64,000 bases of DNA from Planococcus maritimus. GTDB taxonomy: Bacteria > Bacillota > Bacilli > Bacillales_A > Planococcaceae. The stretch is from NCBI RefSeq assembly GCF_001592825.1, contig NZ_LTZG01000001.1, positions 124,001 to 188,000 on the forward strand, read 5' to 3'. Each line of letters opens with the position of its first letter. Positions within the stretch are counted from its first letter, which is position 1. The notes beneath the pieces are model-generated. The model saw only the letters and a list, made by a program, of their open reading frames with translations. It did not search any database and was not told where the DNA came from. A program made the position numbers and the translations under genes. This document shows positions 1-7,976 of this stretch, in pieces.

Positions 1-1
1 G

Positions 2-64
2 GAGTACCTTCTGAACAAAGAATTTGGCCAATTGGACGCGTATTTGCAAAGAAAAAGCCGCTAA
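2..64 (+). CDS. 3' end of an unidentified gene (partial)
   Basis: An open frame enters from the left edge and ends at TAA (62-64). It encodes about 20 residues (EYLLNKEFGQL... to a basic SR end). It is followed by a 100-bp gap and the next gene on the same strand. Too little is visible to name the product. The frame could be chance, but the charged, non-biased composition is compatible with a real C-terminus. Confidence 0.4.
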   Translation, partial: EYLLNKEFGQLDAYLQRKSR

Positions 65-127
65 CACTTATCCTATATTAGTTTATCCGACACAGGCTTT
101 GAACGCTACCGGTTTAAAGCACATTCG

Positions 128-136
128 TGTTATACT
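128..136 (+). promoter_or_regulatory. Extended -10 promoter of the ABC-F gene
   Basis: TG-T-TATACT forms an extended -10 element (TG at 128-129, TATACT at 131-136), 35 bp before the ATG at 171. No convincing -35 is visible, which is usual for extended -10 promoters. Confidence 0.45.
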
Positions 137-170
137 ATTCATATTGTGAATTTTAGGAGGACGAATAATA

Positions 171-1778
171 ATGATAGCAGTAAATGATGTATCTTTGCGT
201 TTTGGCGATCGCAAATTATTTGAAGATGTCAACATCCAGTTCAACCCAGGCAATTGCTACGGCTTAATCGGTGCAAACGGTGCCGGCAAATCGACGTTCA
301 TCAAAATTCTTGCCGGTGAACTTGAAGCACAATCCGGAAATGTTTCTATGGGTTCAGGCGAACGCTTAGCCGTTTTGAAGCAAAACCATTTTGAATATGA
401 AGAGCATGCAGTCCTTGAGACGGTCATCATGGGCCATAAAAAACTTTACGAGGTCATGTCTGAGAAGAATGCCATTTATATGAAGGAAGATTTCTCCGAC
501 GAGGATGGCATGCGTGCCGCTGAACTCGAAGGCGAATTCGCAGAATTGAACGGCTGGGAAGCTGAATCGGAAGCTGCCATCCTATTGCAAGGACTTGGTA
601 TTACCGAGGATCTTCACGACAAGAAAATGTCGGAACTATCCGGATCCGATAAAGTTAAAGTGCTTTTGGCACAAGCTCTATTCGGCAAACCAGATGTACT
701 ACTACTGGATGAGCCGACCAACCATTTGGACTTGAAAGCGATCCAATGGCTGGAAGAGTTTTTGATCAACTTTGACAATACTGTTATCGTTGTCTCGCAT
801 GACCGCCACTTTTTGAACAAAGTTTGTACGCATATCGCCGATCTCGATTTCGGGAAAATTCAGCTCTATGTCGGCAACTACGACTTCTGGTATGAATCCA
901 GCCAATTGGCAACACGTTTGGCATCCGACCAGAATGCGAAAAAAGAAGAAAAAATCAAAGAGCTTCAAGCCTTTATCGCCCGCTTCTCCGCCAATGCCTC
1001 GAAATCGAAGCAAGCAACTTCACGGAAGAAAATGCTCGATAAAATCGAGTTGGACGATATTCGCCCATCTTCCCGCAAATATCCGTTTGTCAACTTCACC
1101 ATCGGCCGTGAAATCGGCAATGATGTATTGACAGTGAAAGACTTAAGCCAAACCGTTGATGGCAATCAATTATTGAACAACATCAGCTTTAATATGAACA
1201 AAGACGACAAAATCGTTTTGATGGGTGATCCATTGGCGAAATCAGCGCTTCTTCGTGTATTTGCCGAAGAAGACGAACCGGCTTCAGGTTCAGCTCGTTG
1301 GGGTGTTACGACTTCACGTGCTTATTTGCCAATCGACAACACTGAATACTTCGAAGGCAGCGAGACTTCTTTAGTGGAATGGCTGCGCCAGTACTCTCCT
1401 GAAGACGAAAGCGAAACCTTCCTCCGCGGCTTCCTCGGTAGAATGCTGTTCTCCGGTGAAGAAGTCAAAAAGAAACCTTCTGTATTGTCCGGTGGCGAAA
1501 AAGTACGCTGCATGCTATCGAAAATGATGTTGGCCCATGCCAATGTTCTATTATTGGATGAACCAACTAACCACTTGGACCTCGAATCGATTCAAGCCTT
1601 GAATAACGGCATGATTGCATTCAAAGGCGCCATGGTCTTCACTTCCCATGACCATCAGTTTATCCAAACCGTTGCCAATCGCGTGATCGAAATTCAAGAA
1701 GATGGTTCGATTCTTGATAAGCAATTGACGTATGATGAATTTTTGGAATGGAAAGAAACGCAAGGCATTGCCAAATAA
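171..1778 (+). CDS. ykpA: ABC-F family ATPase, YkpA/YbiT type
   Basis: A 535-residue soluble protein with two tandem ABC ATPase domains and no membrane segment, the layout of ABC-F translation factors that bind the ribosomal E site. Domain 1 has Walker A GANGAGKST at residues 34-42, a signature LSGSDK near 155 and Walker B LLLDEPTNHLD. Domain 2 has a degenerate Walker A (GDPLAKSAL, near 350) but an intact LSGGEK and DEPTNHLD. The opening MIAVNDVSLRF closely resembles B. subtilis YkpA (about 540 aa), so the subfamily is fairly certain. The ATG follows TTAGGAGGACG at good distance. The gene is monocistronic, ending in a strong terminator. The exact role of YkpA is not established, and no resistance function is implied. 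Confidence 0.93.
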   Translation: MIAVNDVSLRFGDRKLFEDVNIQFNPGNCYGLIGANGAGKSTFIKILAGELEAQSGNVSMGSGERLAVLKQNHFEYEEHAVLETVIMGHKKLYEVMSEKNAIYMKEDFSDEDGMRAAELEGEFAELNGWEAESEAAILLQGLGITEDLHDKKMSELSGSDKVKVLLAQALFGKPDVLLLDEPTNHLDLKAIQWLEEFLINFDNTVIVVSHDRHFLNKVCTHIADLDFGKIQLYVGNYDFWYESSQLATRLASDQNAKKEEKIKELQAFIARFSANASKSKQATSRKKMLDKIELDDIRPSSRKYPFVNFTIGREIGNDVLTVKDLSQTVDGNQLLNNISFNMNKDDKIVLMGDPLAKSALLRVFAEEDEPASGSARWGVTTSRAYLPIDNTEYFEGSETSLVEWLRQYSPEDESETFLRGFLGRMLFSGEEVKKKPSVLSGGEKVRCMLSKMMLAHANVLLLDEPTNHLDLESIQALNNGMIAFKGAMVFTSHDHQFIQTVANRVIEIQEDGSILDKQLTYDEFLEWKETQGIAK

Positions 1779-1792
1779 GTTACGAGTACGCC

Positions 1793-1829
1793 AAAACCCC
1801 TCAGAAATGAAAATTTCTGAGGGGTTTTT
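1793..1829. terminator. Bidirectional intrinsic terminator
   Basis: AAAACCCCTCAGAAAT pairs with ATTTCTGAGGGGTTTT around a GAAA loop, flanked by A and T runs. It serves ykpA (plus) and the convergent DUF1232 gene (minus). Confidence 0.9.
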
Positions 1830-1842
1830 ATATGTCTTTCAT

Positions 1843-2319
1843 TTATTTCAAAAAGCGCTTCACGGCTTTTCCAGCCGGCAATTTCGCAGCCCACCGGTCA
1901 CCAGAGTTCGCCAGTTTGCTGAGGACTTTCAAAAGATCTTCATCGCCTGCCCAGTGTTCTGTCACCACTTCTTTCGGGAATCGGTTCAACACCATATTGA
2001 TGACATATACCGCGACGATTACATCGTCCATGAATCCTCCTGGGCCAACGAGGATTTCCGGAAGAAAATCAATGGGCGCCATGAAATACAGTACGCCTGC
2101 CCCGACATAAGCTTTGCTTTTCTTATCGATTCGGCTATCGAGCAATAGGCGAGTCAATAGATGAAAAAGGTCTGGCGCAAACAAGACAAACTGAGCGGCA
2201 GAATCCATTTTCGAAGATTTATTCTCTAGCCAATTGTGTACTTTAACCCGTAGCTTTTGATAGAAATCCCGTTGTTTTTCTTCACTTGGCAATGGTTTGC
2301 TTAAATACTCGTTCTCCAT
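1843..2319 (-). CDS. DUF1232 (YkvA-like) protein
   Basis: A 158-residue protein containing the DUF1232 core: a hydrophobic helix pair around the motif YFMAPIDFLPE, then a glycine-rich GPGGFMDDV turn (about residues 75-105). The family occurs widely in bacteria and has no settled function; members are small, probably membrane-associated proteins. I chose the ATG at 2319 (MENEYLSK) because GAAGGGGGA lies about 7 nt upstream; the longer frame from 2343 lacks a site. It starts 24 nt after the stop of the small cold-shock gene, so the two are probably co-transcribed from the sigma-B-like promoter at 2593-2619. Confidence 0.85.
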   Translation of the reverse strand: MENEYLSKPLPSEEKQRDFYQKLRVKVHNWLENKSSKMDSAAQFVLFAPDLFHLLTRLLLDSRIDKKSKAYVGAGVLYFMAPIDFLPEILVGPGGFMDDVIVAVYVINMVLNRFPKEVVTEHWAGDEDLLKVLSKLANSGDRWAAKLPAGKAVKRFLK

Positions 2320-2343
2320 ATATGTTCCCCCTTCATCCGGCAT

Positions 2344-2550
2344 TTAGAACACCAATGTAACATTTGTCGCCACACGCTCTTTTCCTGGCGCCCCGTCATA
2401 AATGGTAAACTCAACGTGCTGATTCGGCATGAAGCGGCGGAAGCCTTCTTCATTGATATTGATGGTTTCGAAGTAAAACACTTCTCCTGTATCACCTTCG
2501 ATATAGCCAAATCCTTTATCATCATTAAACTCTTTCACTTTACCTTGCAT
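2344..2550 (-). CDS. Cold-shock-domain protein, divergent
   Basis: A 68-residue single cold-shock domain. The RNP1-like KGFGYIE is present near residue 13, but RNP2 reads VFYFETI instead of the usual VFVHFS, so this is a divergent member. Binding to single-stranded RNA/DNA is expected from the family but may be altered. Translation starts at the ATG at 2550 behind GAGGGGGA; ten residues of open frame upstream have no ribosome binding site. First gene of a likely operon with the DUF1232 gene, read from a sigma-B-type promoter, which suggests a general stress rather than a cold-only role. Confidence 0.85.
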   Translation of the reverse strand: MQGKVKEFNDDKGFGYIEGDTGEVFYFETININEEGFRRFMPNQHVEFTIYDGAPGKERVATNVTLVF

Positions 2551-2592
2551 GGATTTATCCCCCTCTATCATTCTTGGCAATCTATTTTAGAT

Positions 2593-2619
2593 ATACCCGA
2601 AAAGGCAGCAGGATTAAAC
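2593..2619 (-). promoter_or_regulatory. Sigma-B-type promoter of the csp-DUF1232 pair
   Basis: Read on the minus strand: GTTTAA (2614-2619), 15-bp spacer, GGGTAT (2593-2598). Both hexamers match the published B. subtilis sigma-B consensus exactly, about 43 bp upstream of the csp start codon at 2550. Assignment is by sequence only. Confidence 0.65.
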
Positions 2620-2643
2620 AATGGCTATCGCTCCATAAATGCA

Positions 2644-2674
2644 TTAAAAAAGAACTGCCACAAGGGCAGTTCTT
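2644..2674 (-). terminator. Terminator of the main cold-shock gene
   Basis: On the minus strand AAGAACTGCC pairs with GGCAGTTCTT around a CTTGT loop, followed by a T run, 12 nt after the stop codon at 2686. Confidence 0.9.
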
Positions 2675-2685
2675 GGATTGGAGAA

Positions 2686-2886
2686 TTAAAGTTTAGTTAC
2701 GTTAGTAGCTTGAGGTCCGCGGTTGCCTTCCTCTACTTCAAATTCTACGCGTTGTCCTTCGTCAAGTGTTTTAAAGCCTTCGCCTTGAATAGCTGAGAAA
2801 TGTACGAATACATCGTCGCCGCCTTCAACTTCGATAAAGCCAAAACCTTTTTCTGAGTTAAACCATTTTACTGTACCTTCTTGCAT
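2686..2886 (-). CDS. Major cold-shock protein (CspA/CspB type)
   Basis: A 66-residue classic cold-shock protein: [20 protein letters not shown] start, RNP1 KGFGFIEV (13-20) and RNP2 DVFVHFS (25-31), both intact. Such proteins bind single-stranded RNA as chaperones and can act as transcription antiterminators. A strong ribosome binding site (CAGGAGGTAA) precedes the ATG. It is a single-gene unit with its own consensus promoter, a roughly 144-nt structured leader and a terminator, the arrangement typical of highly expressed, leader-regulated cold-shock genes. Confidence 0.97.
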   Translation of the reverse strand: MQEGTVKWFNSEKGFGFIEVEGGDDVFVHFSAIQGEGFKTLDEGQRVEFEVEEGNRGPQATNVTKL

Positions 2887-3030
2887 CTTAAATTACCTCC
2901 TGTGGTAAACAAAATTTTTCAATATGCGAACTTTCATAAAAAAAATTCACATATTCCCAAAAGTACCGACACGTGCTGATCACTTTTGGGAATATGTGAA
3001 TAGCTGTTGCGGAAGTTCATATGTTGAATT
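2887..3030 (-). promoter_or_regulatory. Structured 5' leader of the cold-shock mRNA
   Basis: Between the inferred start site (about 3030) and the ATG lies a long leader. It contains a perfect 19-bp inverted repeat (arms 2946-2964 and 2982-3000, 17-nt loop). On the mRNA this is followed directly by eight U residues (2938-2945), giving it the form of an intrinsic terminator. Flanking segments (about 3012-3029 and 2919-2936) can pair imperfectly as an outer stem. The structure could be an attenuator or a temperature-responsive fold; which one cannot be decided by eye. Confidence 0.75.
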
Positions 3031-3036
3031 ACCTTA

Positions 3037-3064
3037 ATTATACCAAATTGAGTACAAAAGTCAA
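3037..3064 (-). promoter_or_regulatory. Promoter of the cold-shock gene
   Basis: On the minus strand TTGACT (3059-3064), 16-bp spacer ending in TGG, TATAAT (3037-3042). Near-consensus sigma-A promoter with an extended -10, placing the start near 3030. Confidence 0.85.
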
Positions 3065-3244
3065 ACAAATCTAAAAACTTTCTGATTTTTCCAACTCACT
3101 TTTTTTATTTCGGTTTAATTCCTTATCAACATTGTGCCAAATATATGGGAATTTGTAAAGGATTTATGCGCTAGTCGATACACAGTCCAGAAGTTTGTAT
3201 TGGTTCTGCCATTCACGTAAAATAAGGGATAGAAATGCGCCTGA

Positions 3245-3270
3245 TGAAACTTTTTCTTGCGTTGCACGTA
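3245..3270 (+). promoter_or_regulatory. Sigma-W-type (ECF) promoter of xpaC-yaaN
   Basis: TGAAAC (3245-3250), 16-bp spacer, CGTA (3267-3270, continuing TAG). This matches the B. subtilis sigma-W consensus; the orthologous xpaC-yaaN operon belongs to the sigma-W cell-envelope stress regulon there. It lies 31 bp before the xpaC ATG. Confidence 0.7.
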
Positions 3271-3300
3271 TAGTTTAGTAGCCGTTAAGGAGGTTATAGC

Positions 3301-4005
3301 ATGAAACCAGTCAAGCCGATCGAAAACTTCATTAAAAGACAATCGGTCAGCCTCCCTCTCATGTCCGCTATGTTTCCAATCCTTTATTTGGGCGCAGAAA
3401 TCGGACTCCTCGCCTCTGGTGCCGTTGCTGCCGGCACTTATATTGCCAGCAATACATCGCTAAAGCAATACCAGCTATCAAGCGATTCTAAGCAACTCGG
3501 TATGACCAGGAGCGAATACCGACATGTTCGTGTGCAAATTAAGGAAGGCAAAGAAAAAATAAAAACTTTGCAAAGCCAATATTATAAAGTGCGGTCCATT
3601 TCCTCATTTAAACAATTGATGGACATGGTCAAAATCGCCAATAAAATCTTGCTCATCGTACAGCAAAATCCGCGTAAATTTTATCTGGCTGAGCCATTCT
3701 TCTACTCCCATTTAGATTCAGCCATCGAATTGACCGGAAAATATACATTATTGGTAGGACAGCCTGTAAAAGACATGGAAATGCGCATTGCCTTGCAAGA
3801 TACTCGCGAAATGCTGCGGTCATTGCAACATGTAATGGAAGCGGATCTAAAACGCGTCCTGTCTACCGATGTCGAGCAACTGCGCATGGAACTCGATTAT
3901 GCTCGCCTCGCTGTCGACCAACACCAGACGAGATCGATTGACCATCAACAGCAAATCGAACGTAAAGGAGACATGGAAAATGACCAACAACCAGACGAAA
4001 AATGA
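3301..4005 (+). CDS. xpaC: XpaC family protein
   Basis: A 234-residue protein of the family named after hydrolysis of 5-bromo-4-chloroindolyl phosphate; the true activity is not established. A hydrophobic, possibly membrane-inserted segment lies at about residues 20-50 (LMSAMFPILYLGAEIG...AAGTYIA), and the rest is charged and predicted helical. AAGGAGGTTATAGC precedes the ATG. The 3' end overlaps the start of yaaN by 26 nt, so the two are translationally linked. The pair is conserved in Bacillales and here sits behind a sigma-W-type promoter, which suggests an envelope-stress role. Confidence 0.9.
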   Translation: MKPVKPIENFIKRQSVSLPLMSAMFPILYLGAEIGLLASGAVAAGTYIASNTSLKQYQLSSDSKQLGMTRSEYRHVRVQIKEGKEKIKTLQSQYYKVRSISSFKQLMDMVKIANKILLIVQQNPRKFYLAEPFFYSHLDSAIELTGKYTLLVGQPVKDMEMRIALQDTREMLRSLQHVMEADLKRVLSTDVEQLRMELDYARLAVDQHQTRSIDHQQQIERKGDMENDQQPDEK

Positions 4006-5149
4006 GTTGGATGAACTATTAGGAACCCCTTTTGGCATGGAGCCCTCATCCCAGCAAACACAATTAGCGCAAACGGAAGGACAACCAGTTGCACTGCTCG
4101 ACCGCTTGAGTGCTGAAGAGCAGGATAAGGCGCGTGAACTGGCCAAACAGATCCCGACCGGCAACCACGAAGCCATTCTAACCTACGGCGCGAATGCTCA
4201 AAATCAGCTGAGCCAGTTTTCCCATAAAATGCTCGACCATGTACAGCGGAAAGATATTGGTCCTGTCGGCGACGTCCTTCATGATTTGATGAAAAAACTC
4301 GAACAATTGAATCCCGAGGAACTGACACAGAAAAAGCAAAAAGGGCTTCGAAAAGTGTTTAACCGCGCCAAGTACTCGGTTCAGGAAATGATGAGCAAAT
4401 ACCAAAAGTTGAGCACGCAAGTTGATCGCATCAGCATTCAGCTCGATCACTCAAAACGGGGATTATTAGAAGATGTCCAAATGCTCGAGCAATTATATGA
4501 CCAGAACAAAACTTACTTCCAGGCCTTGAACGTCTATATCGCAGCAGCTGAAATCAAGCGTGACGAGATCATGAACGAAACGATACCCGCTCTACGGAAA
4601 AAAGCCGAAGCCTCTAATGATCAGATGGCCTATCAGGAAGTGAACGATATGGTCCAATATGTCGACCGTTTGGAAAAACGCCTGTATGACCTGCAATTGT
4701 CGCGCCAAATCACCATCCAAAGCGCACCGCAAATCCGCATGATTCAGCAGACCAACCAAACACTTGCCGAAAAGATCCAATCGTCAATCATGACATCCAT
4801 TCCATTATGGAAAAACCAGATTGCCATCGCGTTAACTTTAAACAAACAAATGAAAGCAGTCGAGGCGCAAAAACAAGTAACCGCTACGACAAACGAGCTG
4901 CTTTTGAAAAACTCAGAAATGCTTAAAATGAACTCAATCGAAACCGCACGGGAAAATGAGCGCGGCATCGTCGAGATCGAGACTTTAAAGCAAACGCAAG
5001 AGAATTTGCTTGAAACGATTGAAGAGACTTTGAAAATTCAGGCTGAAGGCCGACGCAACCGCAAAGCGGCAGAGCTGGAAATTGGCCGCATGGAAGAAGA
5101 CTTGAAGCAGCGCTTGCTCGCCATTCACGACGGACAAGAAAAGAACTGA
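3980..5149 (+). CDS. yaaN: Toxic-anion resistance (TelA) family protein
   Basis: A 389-residue, strongly alpha-helical protein of the TelA/YaaN family (B. subtilis YaaN is about 386 aa), originally linked to tellurite resistance and more generally to envelope stress. No membrane segment; long coiled-coil-like stretches rich in Gln, Glu, Lys and Leu dominate residues 90-380. I start it at the ATG at 3980 (MTNNQTKNELDELLG), preceded by AAAGGAG, although the frame is open further upstream inside xpaC. It is the second gene of the xpaC-yaaN operon. The molecular mechanism is unknown. Confidence 0.93.
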   Translation: MTNNQTKNELDELLGTPFGMEPSSQQTQLAQTEGQPVALLDRLSAEEQDKARELAKQIPTGNHEAILTYGANAQNQLSQFSHKMLDHVQRKDIGPVGDVLHDLMKKLEQLNPEELTQKKQKGLRKVFNRAKYSVQEMMSKYQKLSTQVDRISIQLDHSKRGLLEDVQMLEQLYDQNKTYFQALNVYIAAAEIKRDEIMNETIPALRKKAEASNDQMAYQEVNDMVQYVDRLEKRLYDLQLSRQITIQSAPQIRMIQQTNQTLAEKIQSSIMTSIPLWKNQIAIALTLNKQMKAVEAQKQVTATTNELLLKNSEMLKMNSIETARENERGIVEIETLKQTQENLLETIEETLKIQAEGRRNRKAAELEIGRMEEDLKQRLLAIHDGQEKN

Positions 5150-5151
5150 TC

Positions 5152-5187
5152 AAACCCCCTCGGCAAAAAAGCGCGGAGGGGGTTTTT
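5152..5187 (+). terminator. Terminator of xpaC-yaaN
   Basis: AAACCCCCTC pairs with GAGGGGGTTT, followed by a T run, directly after the yaaN stop. It may also work for the convergent yojO. Confidence 0.88.
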
Positions 5188-5197
5188 CAGATGATTT

Positions 5198-7054
5198 TTA
5201 TGATGACTGTACGACCAAATGCAAGGTGCGTTTCAATAAACGCAATGTCTGTTCGACAAACTGCTCCAGCGAATCAGCGCTGACCGACTTGTTGCCGTAC
5301 AGCATCCGATAAAATGCAGCTTGCTCTTCGCTTGTCGATTCCCCGCTCAGGAATAGATGCATCACTTCGATCCCCATTTTCTCGGTTTCTGAAACCGCCT
5401 GTGATGTATCGATAATGCCATTGTCGGCATAATTATAGGCAGATGGTTCTCCATCTGAAAAAACCAGCATGAAGCGATGCTTTTCCGGCCGCACTTTCAA
5501 GCGATCGGCCATCCAGCGAATCGCAAACCCATCGCGGTTGTCTTCGTGGGCATCGAGCGAAAGAATTTCTGCTGCATGGTCGGACGAGCCATCAGTGAAT
5601 TTATGCAGCCATTCAAAATAATTGGGTTGTTGGGCATCCCCCGCCTCATAGGCATCTTCGTAAAAAACAGCCATTTCATGCGGAATTTTAAGAGCCCTGA
5701 GCACATCATGAAACAACAACACGGCCTGCTTCGTTTCGTCGAGCTTGTCAATCATTGATGCGGACCCATCGATCATTAAGCTAAATACTGCGTCCAATTG
5801 TTTTGAAGGCGCGGTCTTACGGTAAAAGGGCTTTGGTCGCTCGTCGGTAACGAGCGGCAATAAGTTTTTCGATAACCGACCAGCATGCAAATTCGTCCGC
5901 TCGCTTTCAATACGCTGCTGCATGCGCTTTTGCATTTCCTTCAGCAACGCGCGCACGAATGGCGCTTGTTGGCTGCGCCAACGCTGCAACTGCTGGCGGT
6001 CTAAAGGCAAAGCCTCAATGCGCGATTCATAATAAACGACACCGTCATTAGCAGAGCCGAAACGGCCATTTGCTTTTTTCGGTTTCTTTTCATCTTTTCT
6101 CTGTTCATCAGCTAAATTGTCTTCACGGTGTTCGCCTTGCGATTCACCAGATCCGGTTTGTTCAACTTCCCCAGCGCCCTCATCTTCCCTGCCGCCATCA
6201 GCAAGCTTTGAATCACCGCGCTCGAGTTCATACTCCAGAGCTGCCGCATCATTCAATTCGGTCTCGCGATGCCACGATTGGAACCATTCTTCAATCGTAT
6301 CAATTTCTTCTTCTTCTTCAGATTGATCTGCTTCAATGCCTTCATGATACCTTGGTGGCGGTGTTTTATCGGCCGGTTCCCCGAACGTATAATACGTATG
6401 GAGCGCATCGGCCCCCAGTAAATATTCCAGCTGTGGCAAGACCTTATGGATGGTGCGGACAGAGTCTTCCGTGGAGTCGGCACTGAACAATTCTGTCCAT
6501 ATTAAGAACAAAGGATCCAATTCATCGCTCAAACTTACCTCTTGGCCGCGCAATTTCAAATAAGCGGCATTTAGGAAAGCATCTGCCCAAAACCCTTTTT
6601 TGCGATTTTGCTCTAGCTGGTCGGAATGAAACCCGGAAACGATTTGTTCTCTCACGTCAAACGCGTGTTTGGTCCCTGGGCGTTCCGCTACAATGCGGTC
6701 ACTCAATCGAAATTCTTCTGCCATCAGCAGCAATTGCTCAGCCAATTCTGGCAAACTAGTCTCTGCCTGCTGAAAACGCCGCCAAGAACCCAAATGGAAA
6801 TGGCGCCAAAATCCGGCACTCACTAAATAAATATCGGATAGATATCCAGCACGTTCAATCTCTTTTGGGCGATGGCGCCAGAATACGCTCATGGAAACTG
6901 CACCTTCCGATGGCCTAAATTCCCAGAGCTTCCTTGTGGTCAGCCTTAGGTAAGGCGCGGATGATAACGCTCTCGCAAGCTGTTCCATCCGATTCAGGAG
7001 CCTCGTATCAACCGTTTCGTTATTAAATTGGATAAAGCGATTGATTGAAGTCAT
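5198..7054 (-). CDS. yojO: VWA-domain protein (YojO/CobT-like)
   Basis: A 618-residue cytosolic protein. The C-terminal third is a von Willebrand A domain with a MIDAS motif DGSAS (about residue 425) and a later FSDGEP. The middle (about 240-320) is a very acidic, Glu/Asp-rich linker. VWA proteins of this type work with a MoxR-type AAA+ ATPase, here the adjacent upstream yojN, probably in metal-cofactor insertion or protein maturation; the substrate is unknown. It resembles B. subtilis YojO in size and in its position beside odhAB. It begins 9 nt after the yojN stop behind AGGGATG. A convergent terminator at 5152-5187 closes the unit. Confidence 0.9.
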   Translation of the reverse strand: MTSINRFIQFNNETVDTRLLNRMEQLARALSSAPYLRLTTRKLWEFRPSEGAVSMSVFWRHRPKEIERAGYLSDIYLVSAGFWRHFHLGSWRRFQQAETSLPELAEQLLLMAEEFRLSDRIVAERPGTKHAFDVREQIVSGFHSDQLEQNRKKGFWADAFLNAAYLKLRGQEVSLSDELDPLFLIWTELFSADSTEDSVRTIHKVLPQLEYLLGADALHTYYTFGEPADKTPPPRYHEGIEADQSEEEEEIDTIEEWFQSWHRETELNDAAALEYELERGDSKLADGGREDEGAGEVEQTGSGESQGEHREDNLADEQRKDEKKPKKANGRFGSANDGVVYYESRIEALPLDRQQLQRWRSQQAPFVRALLKEMQKRMQQRIESERTNLHAGRLSKNLLPLVTDERPKPFYRKTAPSKQLDAVFSLMIDGSASMIDKLDETKQAVLLFHDVLRALKIPHEMAVFYEDAYEAGDAQQPNYFEWLHKFTDGSSDHAAEILSLDAHEDNRDGFAIRWMADRLKVRPEKHRFMLVFSDGEPSAYNYADNGIIDTSQAVSETEKMGIEVMHLFLSGESTSEEQAAFYRMLYGNKSVSADSLEQFVEQTLRLLKRTLHLVVQSS

Positions 7055-7063
7055 CCTGCATCC

Positions 7064-7921
7064 CTACTTTCGCCACGTATTCGCCAAATCCATTAGCAAC
7101 TCTCGTTCACTTTCGTCATCTAGCTTTTCAGCGATGGCGTAGCGGACAGCGCGCAATGGATCAATATGAAGAGCAAGTGCTGTCGCATCGAGCAAGCTTC
7201 GGATTGAAGCGGCTTCTTCTGACATGAGGCCCGTCTCCACTTGTTTCATCAAATCTGATGCCAAATCTAGCATGAAGGTTTTCAGCTTCGGATCAGCATT
7301 CGGAAACTCCCTATTCCACAAATCCCGAAGTTGTTCCCCGGACAAATAAGGAACTGGATAGGAAATAAAGCGATTTTTCAATGCTTCATTCATCGGCGAG
7401 GTACCGATATATCCCTCGTTGATTGCTGCCACAACCGAAAAGTCAGGATGTGCCTGAATTACTTCGCCTGTGAATGGATTCGTCATCATTCTGCGATAGT
7501 CAAGTGCGCTGTGAAGAATCGGCAAAGTTTCAGCCTTCGCCATATTGATCTCATCGATGTATAAAATATGGCCTTGTTTCATCGCAGTCACAACAGGCCC
7601 TTCCACGAATTCGATGGCACTTTGCCCATCACGCTGCACTAAAGTTTTAAAACCAAGCAACGCTTCCGCGTCCAAATCAACCGAACAGTTGATGCTTTGG
7701 ATTGGCTGCTGAAAAGAGCTGGAGATACTTTCGGCAAGCTTCGTTTTTCCTGCTCCGGTCGGCCCTTTCAATAGAACCGGTTTTTTCAAAACAACCGCCG
7801 TCAGGATGTCGTTCCATAAATTGTCGTCTGGAGGGATATAGCCTCCTTCGCCAATTAAGCTAGCAGCTTCTGCATGGTTTCGCTGTGTTCTTTTTTTAAT
7901 TTCTTCATCAATAATCGTCAT
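7064..7921 (-). CDS. yojN: MoxR-type AAA+ ATPase
   Basis: A 285-residue single-domain AAA+ ATPase. Walker A GPTGAGKT lies near residue 49, Walker B ILYIDEINMA near 115, and a sensor-type asparagine region with NPFTGE and AINEGY follows. It partners with the VWA protein encoded directly downstream; MoxR-VWA pairs act as chaperones for metal centres or complexes. I chose the ATG at 7921 (MTIIDEEIKKRTQ) because ATAGGAGTG lies 7 nt upstream; the frame stays open for 14 more residues. Gene order with odhA/odhB upstream resembles B. subtilis, but the physiological target is not known. Confidence 0.92.
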   Translation of the reverse strand: MTIIDEEIKKRTQRNHAEAASLIGEGGYIPPDDNLWNDILTAVVLKKPVLLKGPTGAGKTKLAESISSSFQQPIQSINCSVDLDAEALLGFKTLVQRDGQSAIEFVEGPVVTAMKQGHILYIDEINMAKAETLPILHSALDYRRMMTNPFTGEVIQAHPDFSVVAAINEGYIGTSPMNEALKNRFISYPVPYLSGEQLRDLWNREFPNADPKLKTFMLDLASDLMKQVETGLMSEEAASIRSLLDATALALHIDPLRAVRYAIAEKLDDESERELLMDLANTWRK

Positions 7922-7946
7922 CTGCTTCACTCCTATCTCCATAGAA

Positions 7947-7970
7947 AAAACCGATGATATCATCGGTTTT
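7947..7970 (-). terminator. Terminator between DUF6501 gene and yojN
   Basis: AAAACCGATGAT / ATCATCGGTTTT is a perfect 24-bp palindrome just after the stop of the DUF6501 gene (7977), followed by a T run on the minus strand. It separates that gene from yojN-yojO. Confidence 0.85.
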
Positions 7971-7976
7971 CATTGA

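Noticed and set aside
1732..2148. 138-codon plus-strand ORF
   Set aside because: Begins in the end of ykpA, crosses the terminator and is antisense to the DUF1232 gene.
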